A stretch of 64,000 nucleotides of DNA from contig OZ245942.1 of NCBI GenBank assembly GCA_965230065.1, positions 6,758,001 to 6,822,000 of the forward strand. The letters are read 5' to 3'. Below the pieces are notes generated by a model. It was given only the letters and a program-made list of their open reading frames with translations, was not told where the DNA came from and searched no databases. Origin of the DNA: G965230065 sp965230065. GTDB lineage: Bacteria; Bacteroidota; Bacteroidia; Cytophagales; Cyclobacteriaceae. The position numbers were made by a program, and so were the translations under genes. Positions 42,393 to 49,834 of this stretch are shown here, in pieces (position 1 is the first letter of the stretch; each line of letters opens with the position of its first letter).

Positions 42393-44012
42393 ATGTTCAA
42401 ATATTTTTTATTGATTTTCCTGCTTTGTGTAGCCTGCGCCCCCACACAAGATCAACCTAATATCATCCGAACCGAGGTATGTATTTATGGCGGAAGTGAA
42501 GCCAGTTTCACAGCAGCCATTCAAGCGGCCAAACAAAACAAGTCTGTGGCATTAATTGCACCAACAGGACATGTGGGTGGTTTCATCATCGAGGGCCTTT
42601 CATCTTCTGACATCGGGGATGGACATGTGGATAACAAACGTTTTGTCAGTGGACTGGCTTTGGAATTCTACAAGCGGATCCGGGCTGCTTATGGGCATGA
42701 AAAAGAATTGGGCAAATTTGGATGGGAACCCAAAGTGGCTGAAAAAGTTATCCTGGACTGGCTGTCTGAATATCCATCCATTACCATTTATGAAAATGAA
42801 AGATTGGTAGAAGGAGTTGCCGGGGTTGTGAAAGAAGGCTCTCAAATCACACAACTGCTCATGGAAAGTGGAAAACGCTTTGCTGCGGATGTTTTTATTG
42901 ATGCTACCATAGAGGGCGACCTCATGGCCTTTTCGGGCGTAAGCTATACCTTCGGACGGGAAGGAAACGAAAAATACGATGAAACGATCAACGGCATCTA
43001 CCCCGACCAAACGTACCGCCAATTTGAAGTAAATATTGACCCTTATGTGGTACCAGGCGATAGCAGCAGTGGTTTAATTCCCACTATTTTGGATGAACCT
43101 CTGGGAGAAGCCGGGGCTCCCAGCCCTTACATTATGGGTTTTTGTTTCCGAATTTGCCTTACGAACCTTTCTGAAAACCGTATTCCTATTGAAAAGCCGG
43201 AAAGTTACCGCACGGAAGATTATGAAATCTACAGACGGTATTTTGCAGCCGGAGGGAAAAACCCTTTCCTGAATGATGGGCCTGCAAACAAAACAAACGT
43301 ACCCAACCAAAAAACCGATATGGGAAGCTGGCATGACCTTTCGGCGAATTTGTATGGTATGAATGTAAACTACCCCGATGCCAGCTATCAACAACGAAAA
43401 GAAATTTATGAATACCACAAAAACTTCACGCTTGGTTTGATCTGGTTTCTGCAAAACGATCCGGCAGTACCTGCAGAAGTCAAGGAGGCATGGAACGGAT
43501 GGGGCCTTCCCAAAGATGAATTTACAGACAACGGACACTGGCCTCGAAAATTTTATGCACGTTCTGCCCGCCGTATGGTTGCTGATTATGTGGTTACCGA
43601 ACACTATGGCCGTCCGGGAGGTGAACAACCCACTGATCCCGTTGGGGTTACTTTCTGGCCTTTTGATATGCATGCTGCCCGGCGGGTAGTAAAAGACGGA
43701 TACGCCTGGAACGAAGGCTTTGTGTTTGACAAAAACACCCGCCCTTTTGGCATTAGTTACAGGGCCATTGTTCCCAAAAAGCAGGAATGTGCTAACTTAC
43801 TCGTACCGGCCTGTCCTTCTTCTTCCTATGTAGGCTACGGTGCCTTGCGCCTGGTTTGGATGTTTATGACCCTGGGACAAGCCGCCGGTTCTGCCGCTGC
43901 AATTGCTGTGGAAGATAAGATACCCGTTCAGGAGATAGGTTACCAAAAGCTCAAAACACAATTACAAAAAAATGGCCAAGTTCTTACGGTAAACGATTCC
44001 CCAACTCCGTAA
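42393..44012 (+). CDS. FAD-dependent oxidoreductase lipoprotein (FAD_oxidored family)
   Basis: The protein has 539 residues. The signal peptide ends LLCVAC with C15 a probable lipid site, although the -3 residue is unusual. The mature protein starts with the dinucleotide-binding fold VCIYGGSEASFTAAIQAAKQ, continues GHVGGFIIEGLSSSDIG, and has the family segment FIDATIEGDLMAFSGVSYTFGREG. The C-terminal part holds VPACPSSSYVGYGALRLVWMFMTLGQAAGSAAAIA in pieces, typical of PF12831. Such proteins are frequent in glycan loci of Bacteroidota and Planctomycetes, but their reactions are mostly unknown. A periplasmic FAD enzyme acting on a sugar or deoxysugar is an inference. It lies between the propeller gene and the second sulfatase gene. 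Confidence 0.85.
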   Translation: MFKYFLLIFLLCVACAPTQDQPNIIRTEVCIYGGSEASFTAAIQAAKQNKSVALIAPTGHVGGFIIEGLSSSDIGDGHVDNKRFVSGLALEFYKRIRAAYGHEKELGKFGWEPKVAEKVILDWLSEYPSITIYENERLVEGVAGVVKEGSQITQLLMESGKRFAADVFIDATIEGDLMAFSGVSYTFGREGNEKYDETINGIYPDQTYRQFEVNIDPYVVPGDSSSGLIPTILDEPLGEAGAPSPYIMGFCFRICLTNLSENRIPIEKPESYRTEDYEIYRRYFAAGGKNPFLNDGPANKTNVPNQKTDMGSWHDLSANLYGMNVNYPDASYQQRKEIYEYHKNFTLGLIWFLQNDPAVPAEVKEAWNGWGLPKDEFTDNGHWPRKFYARSARRMVADYVVTEHYGRPGGEQPTDPVGVTFWPFDMHAARRVVKDGYAWNEGFVFDKNTRPFGISYRAIVPKKQECANLLVPACPSSSYVGYGALRLVWMFMTLGQAAGSAAAIAVEDKIPVQEIGYQKLKTQLQKNGQVLTVNDSPTP

Positions 44013-44044
44013 ATTATTATAATTCTATAAACCTCAATTCCAGA

Positions 44045-45520
44045 ATGCACAACCACAAATTATTTACCCTCACAAACCAGCAGCAAAGGTCTGTGAGGAC
44101 ACAGACCTTGGTAAGTAAGTTCTTATTTCAATACACCATAATCCTAGCTGTATTTTTACTATCCTGTTCCGAAAAACCTATTGCTGAAAAAAAGCAACCC
44201 TCTTCCCCCAACATCATTATGTTGCTGGCTGATGACCTGGGCTATGGCGATCTTTCATGTTATGGCAGTGCATCCATTGAAACACCTCATCTGGATTCCT
44301 TGGCAGCGCAGGGCATGCGATTTTCGCGTTTTTATGCTGGTTCGGCCGTTTGCACGCCTTCCCGAGCCTGCCTGCTTACAGGAAAATTTCCTTTGCGTTT
44401 TGATATTCGCCAGCACTTTACCGATAATGAAGAGCACTTGCCGGAAGGTATAGTTACCCTGCCCAAACTGCTGAAACAGGCAGGATACGCTACCGCCCAC
44501 ATTGGCAAGTGGCACCTGGGCGGTCTGCGGCCGCAAGACTACGAAGCCCGCCAACGAAACGAACCTGCCAACCCCGGGCCTTTGCAGCACGGATTCGGCC
44601 ATGCCCTCACCAGTATTGAAGGCGCACCCATCCGCCCACAATTGATAACAGAACGCAAGCTGTACCGTGAAGGTGGAAAATATTTGATAAGAAACGATGA
44701 ACATATCCCTGAAATTGACAAACACTGGACAGAAATAAAAGTAGATGAAGCCATTGGCCTGGTGGAAAACTGGAATACAGAAGCCCAGCCTTTTTTCCTG
44801 AACCTTTGGTTTGATGTACCCCACACGCCCTACGAACCAGCTCCTGAACCCCATCTGTCCAAATATGAAAAACTGGGAGCTACCGGCGACCAACTCTATT
44901 TCCGTTCCATGGTTTCTCATCTGGACGCCAACATTGGCAGGCTGGTGAGTAAACTTAAAGCCTTGGGTATTTTTAAGAATACTTTGATAATTTTTACTTC
45001 TGACAATGGCCCAGCCTACCAGGGAAGCCCCGGGCCGTTCAAAGGGGGTAAAACCGACCTGCATGAAGGGGGTATTCGGGTGCCCATGTTTGCCGTTTGG
45101 CCCGGGCATATTCCTGAGAATACTTTTTCCTTCCAAACTGCACACATGGCCGATATCCTGCCCACCTTTTGCGAAGCTGCCGAAATAGAAAATTATCCAT
45201 CTGATATTGATGGAAAAAGTATATTATCTCATTTAAAAGGAAGCGAGCGAACGGAAAGGGATGTACTATTATGGCAAATGGATTTGTACAAGCACTTCCA
45301 AAACCAGGGCCCGAAGCCTACCCCTTATGCCACCTCAGTTGTCCAAAAAGGAAAATGGAAACTGCTGACCGACAGCCTGCAACCCACCGAACTGTTTGAC
45401 CTGGAAGCTGACCAGCGTGAATTATATAACGTGCTGGGCGAACATCCCGAAGTTGAAAAGGAACTCCTCAATGCTTTACAGGAATTCCATACTGCACCAA
45501 GGAAAAGCTGGGAAAAATAA
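44045..45520 (+). CDS. Sulfatase, formylglycine-dependent, lipoprotein (locus B, second)
   Basis: The protein has 491 residues if the ATG at 44045 is used. Its first 25 residues partly derive from a palindromic element (44086-44109) and give an unusually long n-region; an in-frame TTG at 44108 would give a normal lipoprotein signal ending LLSC. The sulfatase domain has PNIIMLLADDLGYGDLSCYG, C103-T-P-S-R for formylglycine, HIGKWHLGG, and FTSDNGPAYQG. It is close to arylsulfatase A-like S1 enzymes. PFKGGKTDLHEGGIRVPMFA is also typical. It should desulfate the same glycan at a different position from the other two enzymes. It lies 32 bp after the FAD oxidoreductase gene. Confidence 0.93.
   Translation: MHNHKLFTLTNQQQRSVRTQTLVSKFLFQYTIILAVFLLSCSEKPIAEKKQPSSPNIIMLLADDLGYGDLSCYGSASIETPHLDSLAAQGMRFSRFYAGSAVCTPSRACLLTGKFPLRFDIRQHFTDNEEHLPEGIVTLPKLLKQAGYATAHIGKWHLGGLRPQDYEARQRNEPANPGPLQHGFGHALTSIEGAPIRPQLITERKLYREGGKYLIRNDEHIPEIDKHWTEIKVDEAIGLVENWNTEAQPFFLNLWFDVPHTPYEPAPEPHLSKYEKLGATGDQLYFRSMVSHLDANIGRLVSKLKALGIFKNTLIIFTSDNGPAYQGSPGPFKGGKTDLHEGGIRVPMFAVWPGHIPENTFSFQTAHMADILPTFCEAAEIENYPSDIDGKSILSHLKGSERTERDVLLWQMDLYKHFQNQGPKPTPYATSVVQKGKWKLLTDSLQPTELFDLEADQRELYNVLGEHPEVEKELLNALQEFHTAPRKSWEK
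44086..44109. repeat. Palindromic element E1 at the 5' end of the second sulfatase gene
   Basis: AAGGTCTGTG (44086-44095) and CACAGACCTT (44100-44109) are perfect 10-bp arms around the 4-base loop AGGA. It lies within the nominal coding frame but upstream of the hydrophobic signal. REP-like in form. Confidence 0.8.
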
Positions 45521-45555
45521 TCCATTAAAAAATCAAAATAATTGAGCGTATTGAC

Positions 45556-45645
45556 TGTGCAACAGGCATCCTGCCTGTGAGGCCCAGCCAGTGTGGCCTG
45601 GCCTGCGTGGTCCGGCCTGTTAACAGGCGAGACGCCTGTTGCACA
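45556..45645. repeat. Palindromic element E2 between sulfatase and GH43 genes
   Basis: The 23-bp arms start TGTGCAACAGGC (45556) and end GCCTGTTGCACA (45645), with three mismatches across the arms. The 44-bp centre is GC-rich and carries GGCCCAGCC / GGCCTGGCC words. It looks like a REP-type or small non-autonomous repeat and has a base composition unlike its surroundings. Confidence 0.8.
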
Positions 45646-45751
45646 ACTTATCAATTATTTTTAGAGGTTACATAGAGCTTTTTGATGATATACTTCATTT
45701 TTGCCAAAGATTTAGGATAAAGAATAAACTATGAAATAAACCACCACCAAC

Positions 45752-46774
45752 ATGCTCAAAAACTTAATCCTAACCCTCACCACAATCCTCCTGACAACAT
45801 CCGCTTTCTGTCAGAAAAAAACCTACACAAATCCCATTGGCGACAGTATTTTCATTGCTGACCCTTTTGTATTGCAACACGACGATATGTATTACCTCTA
45901 TGGCACTTCGGCGAAAGATGGGTTTAAAGCCTGGAAATCTGACAACCTGGTAGACTGGCAACCCATCGGATACGTTTTCCAAAAAAGTGACAGCTCCTGG
46001 GGACAAAAATCATTTTGGGCGCCGGAGGTCATTCATTATCAAAATAAGTTTTACCTGATTTACAGCAGTTTTGGCAAAACCATGTACGATGATGGCCTGA
46101 GAATTTGTATAGCCGAAGCTGACCAACCCGAAGGCCCCTTTATTGATTTGTATGCCCCCCTCTTCGACAACGGGTTTGGCTGTATTGACGGGCATATTTT
46201 CGTGGATAAGGGGAAACCCTATCTTTATTATGAAATGGTGGGGGTGGTAGGCGAACCCTGGAAAGACAATGGGTATTTTTGGGGAAATATTTTCGGAGCA
46301 ACCCTGAAAAACGATTTGTCGGGTTTAACCGCTGCCCCCAAGTTATGCGTCTACCCCACCCAGCCCTGGGAAGGCATTGAAAGCATGAAAGCCCGCTCTA
46401 CCGAAGGCATGACCGTTTTCAAACATAACGAAAAATATTATATGACCTACTCGGCCAACCATTATGCTGACCCTAATTATGGAATAGGCTATGCCGTGGC
46501 TGACAGCCCGCTGGGCTTATGGACAAAATACGAGGGCAACCCCATTTTACAGAAAGATATACCAAAACGGGTTTCAGGCCCCGGGCACAATTCACTGATA
46601 AAATCCCCGAATGGAACAGAATGGTTTTGTGTGTACCACACCCATGCCGATTTTGACAACCCTTCCGGCAAAAGAATCCTGAATATCGACAGGATGTTGA
46701 TTGACGAAAAAGGTATTATTTCCATCAAAGGCCCCACCCGCTCTCCCCAGCCTTTGCCTTCTGGTAGCGAATAA
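45752..46774 (+). CDS. Glycoside hydrolase family 43 protein
   Basis: The protein has 340 residues with a signal peptide to about residue 20 (TTSAFCQ). The five-bladed GH43 propeller is seen from YTNPIGDSIFIADPFVLQ, where D37 is the expected catalytic base. GCIDGHIFVDKGKPYLYYEM carries D146, the expected pKa modulator. RSTEGMTVFKHNEKYYMTYS carries E218, the expected acid. FWAPEVIHYQNKFYLIYS is another family hallmark. GH43 enzymes are mainly arabinofuranosidases, xylosidases or galactosidases acting by inversion; the subfamily cannot be named. It is separated from the preceding sulfatase by 231 bp including element E2, and may have its own promoter. Confidence 0.93.
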   Translation: MLKNLILTLTTILLTTSAFCQKKTYTNPIGDSIFIADPFVLQHDDMYYLYGTSAKDGFKAWKSDNLVDWQPIGYVFQKSDSSWGQKSFWAPEVIHYQNKFYLIYSSFGKTMYDDGLRICIAEADQPEGPFIDLYAPLFDNGFGCIDGHIFVDKGKPYLYYEMVGVVGEPWKDNGYFWGNIFGATLKNDLSGLTAAPKLCVYPTQPWEGIESMKARSTEGMTVFKHNEKYYMTYSANHYADPNYGIGYAVADSPLGLWTKYEGNPILQKDIPKRVSGPGHNSLIKSPNGTEWFCVYHTHADFDNPSGKRILNIDRMLIDEKGIISIKGPTRSPQPLPSGSE

Positions 46775-46840
46775 TTAGTTTTACCTCTTTGATGAATAAC
46801 TTTGTCAAAGCTAATATACACTGTGAAAATAGCTTCCCTA

Positions 46841-46893
46841 CTGACGAGGAACTTAGTTCCGGGTTATGGCCACGAAACAAAGTTCCTCGCCAG
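46841..46893. repeat. Palindromic element E3 at the 5' end of the third sulfatase gene
   Basis: CTGACGAGGAACTT (46841-46854) and AAGTTCCTCGCCAG (46880-46893) are 14-bp arms with one mismatch and a 25-bp loop. The nominal ATG at 46866 of the following sulfatase lies in the loop. Confidence 0.82.
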
Positions 46894-46931
46894 AATATAT
46901 TTTAAAGTTAAAATTAAACACTATAAAAAAA

Positions 46932-48719
46932 TTGAAAACTACTCAACCTTTCCTCATCCTCTTTACAATAGCCACCATCATCTTTCAGTCATGCAATCAA
47001 AAGCCTGAAAACACCGCTTCTGAATCAGCACCGCCCAACATCGTCCTCATCCTTACCGATGACCAGGGGTGGGGTGATTTGAGCATGAACGGAAACCCAA
47101 ACCTAAATACGCCCAACATAGACGGGATTGCCCAAAACGGGGTGGCTTTTGACCGCTTCTATGTAGCCCCGGTTTGCTCACCCACCCGTGCCGAAATGCT
47201 CACCGGCCGGTATGCTGTGCGCGGAGGCGTGTACTCTACCTCAGAAGGTGGGGAACGACTTGACTTGGATGAGAAAACACTGGCCGAATACTTCAAAGAA
47301 GCCGGATACGCCACCGCTGCTTATGGCAAATGGCACAATGGCATGCAGCCACCTTACCATCCTAATGCCCGGGGTTTTGACGATTTTTATGGTTTTTGCT
47401 CAGGCCACTGGGGCAACTACTTCAGTCCGATGCTGGAGCACAATGGCAAAATCGTACAGGGAAATGGTTTTATTATTGATGATTTTACCGACCATGCCCT
47501 GGATTTTATAGAGAAAAACCAGCAATCTCCTTTTTTGGTGTACCTGCCGTACAACACACCCCACAGCCCCATGTCGGTGCCCGATAAATGGTGGAATGAG
47601 ATGAAAGACAAAACCCTGGATTCCCTCCATCGCGACCCTGAAAAAGAAGATATTACTTTCACCAAAGCCGCCCTGGCCCTCTGTGAAAACATTGACTGGA
47701 ATGTGGGCAGGATCATACAAAAACTGGAAGAGCTACAACTGGCTGAAAATACCATCGTACTTTATCTTTCAGACAACGGCCCCAACTCATGGCGGTGGAA
47801 CGGCAACATGAAAGGGCGAAAAGGAGCTACCGATGAAGGGGGCGTGCGCTCCCCTTTGGTTATGCAATGGAAAGGAACGTTGCCAGCCGGAAAAACCATT
47901 CCGCAAATTGCCAGCATTCCCGACCTGCTACCTACACTGGCCGACCTTGCCAACCTCAACATTGCCCCTCCCAAACCTTTGGATGGCAAAAGCCTGAAAC
48001 CGATTTTGCTCAACGATGATGCACAATGGCCCGACCGCCTGCTCGTCAGTCATTGGAAAGATCGTTCCAGTGTACGTTCCCAGCAGTACCGCCTTGGACA
48101 TGAAAACCAGCTTTTTGAAATGGTGGCTGACCCCGGACAATACCATGATGTATCTTCTCAGTTTCCTGAAGTGAAGCAACGACTAATGGCTGCCAAAGAA
48201 GACTTTTTCCAGAATGCGCTGTCGGAGTTGCCTGAGGAAGATACCCGCACCTTTCCGGTAGGCCATCCTGATTATGCTTTCACACAACTTCCTGCACGCG
48301 ATGCACAGGCTACGGGGAATATCCAACGCTCTAATCGCTGGCCCAACGCTTCCTTTTATACCAACTGGACAAGCACCAATGAGGCAATTGCCTGGGATGT
48401 GGAAGTATTGGAGAGTGGCAATTTTGAAGCTACCATTTATTACACCTGTGCCCCGGAAAATGCAGGAAGTACTATCACCCTCTCCTACCCTTCTGATACG
48501 CTTACTTTTAAAATCACCGAAGCCCATGACCCGCCTCTCATTGGAATGGAGTATGACAGGGTAGAAAGGCAGGAGTCTTATGCAAAAGACTTTATTTCTA
48601 TGAACGCCGGCACCATTCATCTTGAAAAAGGAGAGGGAACGCTTTCTTTACAAGCCACAGAAATACCGGGCAATGGGGTTGTCGACTTCCGTTTGTTGAT
48701 GTTAAAGAGAGTTCCCTAG
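46932..48719 (+). CDS. Sulfatase, formylglycine-dependent, lipoprotein with C-terminal beta-sandwich (locus B, third)
   Basis: The TTG at 46932 is preferred. It gives KTTQPFLILFTIATIIFQSC after the initiator, a textbook lipoprotein signal; the upstream ATG at 46866 lies inside palindrome E3. The length is then 595 residues (617 from the ATG; positions below use the longer numbering). The sulfatase domain has PPNIVLILTDDQGWGDLSMN (D65/D66), C104-S-P-T-R with T in place of the common S, AYGKWHNG, and LYLSDNGPNSWRWNGN. After about residue 490 there are roughly 125 extra residues rich in beta-strands (WDVEVLESGNFEATIYYTC and others), which resemble a carbohydrate-binding module. It is the last gene of locus B. 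Confidence 0.9.
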   Translation: MKTTQPFLILFTIATIIFQSCNQKPENTASESAPPNIVLILTDDQGWGDLSMNGNPNLNTPNIDGIAQNGVAFDRFYVAPVCSPTRAEMLTGRYAVRGGVYSTSEGGERLDLDEKTLAEYFKEAGYATAAYGKWHNGMQPPYHPNARGFDDFYGFCSGHWGNYFSPMLEHNGKIVQGNGFIIDDFTDHALDFIEKNQQSPFLVYLPYNTPHSPMSVPDKWWNEMKDKTLDSLHRDPEKEDITFTKAALALCENIDWNVGRIIQKLEELQLAENTIVLYLSDNGPNSWRWNGNMKGRKGATDEGGVRSPLVMQWKGTLPAGKTIPQIASIPDLLPTLADLANLNIAPPKPLDGKSLKPILLNDDAQWPDRLLVSHWKDRSSVRSQQYRLGHENQLFEMVADPGQYHDVSSQFPEVKQRLMAAKEDFFQNALSELPEEDTRTFPVGHPDYAFTQLPARDAQATGNIQRSNRWPNASFYTNWTSTNEAIAWDVEVLESGNFEATIYYTCAPENAGSTITLSYPSDTLTFKITEAHDPPLIGMEYDRVERQESYAKDFISMNAGTIHLEKGEGTLSLQATEIPGNGVVDFRLLMLKRVP

Positions 48720-49030
48720 AAAGAGGTATGGTTTCTAACAGATTACTCAAAATAAATAACTGTTTATACAGAGGAATATCCCTGCTAAATATGTGGATTC
48801 TTGTGTTTTAACAAGAATTCAGGGTTTTCTTAGCTGTATGCTTTCCGTAAGCTGGCTGTAAGGTTTCTGTAAGGTAGGGCTATGGTGACAAAAGTTGTAC
48901 TTTTCTAACATTACTTTAAGGCAGGCCATTGGCTTTCCTTTCTGAAACGGGGTGCAAGGATTAAAGGCAGTAGTAGTTTTTTTCCCTGCTACTACTTACT
49001 GCCGCTACCTACATTTTCATCATAAATAAT
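48720..49030. other. Spacer between convergent genes with two hairpins; no gene found
   Basis: ATTCTTGT (48797-48804) pairs with ACAAGAAT (48811-48818), a likely terminator of locus B. A second imperfect stem starts GGCAGTAGTAG (48966-48976) and ends ACTGCC (48998-49003), facing the gene on the other strand. Between them CTGTAAGGTTT is directly repeated in part near 48857-48876. No frame looks coding. Confidence 0.6.
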
Positions 49031-49651
49031 CTATTCCTTATCTGGAATAAAGGTTTTGCCTTTTACCAGCCATGAAATGCCAAAAGCCCATAATGCCACC
49101 GATTCCAGCCAGAAGGCTGTGGTTTTGGGTAGTTGGTCTTCCAGAAAAAAGAAATAAATAGCCAGTAAAAGGATGCATCCTGCCATGATAACGCCACAAA
49201 TTCTATAGATTTGATTACATGTTTTCTTCTGTGGGGTTAGCTGTTTATTATGCGGGTGGGTTTTGGTAAACAAAAAATAAGATATATACGCCAGCAAGAG
49301 GAAAAACGCAGCAGCGCTCACAAAATGCACCCTACAAACAAACGCTTCACAGTCACCCACTGAGGTTGGAAAAAAAGCCACACACAAAGCTGCCACACCC
49401 GCTAAATTACTTGGCCACCTGTCTTCGGGATATCCTTTGTAAGTGAACAAAAATATCCCAAAGGAGGTGAGAATACATACAAAAATATCCCGCATCGGGG
49501 TGTGGTAATATTGGCTGATGGAAGGCTGGAACGCATCCGTTCCGCTGGCGATGGCAGCCCCCACCACCATGATAATGGGTAGTGCAATGCCCAATCCGCC
49601 CAATAACTTGCGGAGGGTGAGGTAGGAAATTACGAGGTTATCATGCGACAT
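49031..49651 (-). CDS. Six-transmembrane protein of unknown function (DUF998-like)
   Basis: The protein has 206 residues with six clear hydrophobic segments: LGGLGIALPIIMVVGAAIA; IFVCILTSFGIFLFTY; NLAGVAALCVAFF; FVSAAAFFLLLAYISYFLF; ICGVIMAGCILLLAIYFFF; and SVALWAFGISWLVKG. Between the first two, QPSISQYYHTPMRD stands out as a conserved-looking polar motif, and PTSVGDCEAFVCRVHF follows the third. The topology and length resemble DUF998-type proteins, but the assignment is tentative and no function is known. It stands alone on the minus strand between locus B and the T9SS cargo gene. It is expected to reside in the inner membrane. Confidence 0.6.
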   Translation of the reverse strand: MSHDNLVISYLTLRKLLGGLGIALPIIMVVGAAIASGTDAFQPSISQYYHTPMRDIFVCILTSFGIFLFTYKGYPEDRWPSNLAGVAALCVAFFPTSVGDCEAFVCRVHFVSAAAFFLLLAYISYFLFTKTHPHNKQLTPQKKTCNQIYRICGVIMAGCILLLAIYFFFLEDQLPKTTAFWLESVALWAFGISWLVKGKTFIPDKE

Positions 49652-49834
49652 GGGGCTGTTTATGGTTATGCTAAATATAGGTGTTTTTCTAAAAGGAGCA
49701 AAATGGGGAACGGCTGATAACAGCGTATTTAAAAATTTATTAAGTCAAAATTCAGATTTAAGGTTACATCAAAAATACTCCAGCCTACTAAGTACCATAG
49801 CAGTTTTGATTTTTAATCACAAAACACCACTACC

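Noticed and set aside
44255..45145. Open frame of 296 codons on the minus strand
   Set aside because: It is antisense to the second sulfatase gene and has no recognisable domain.
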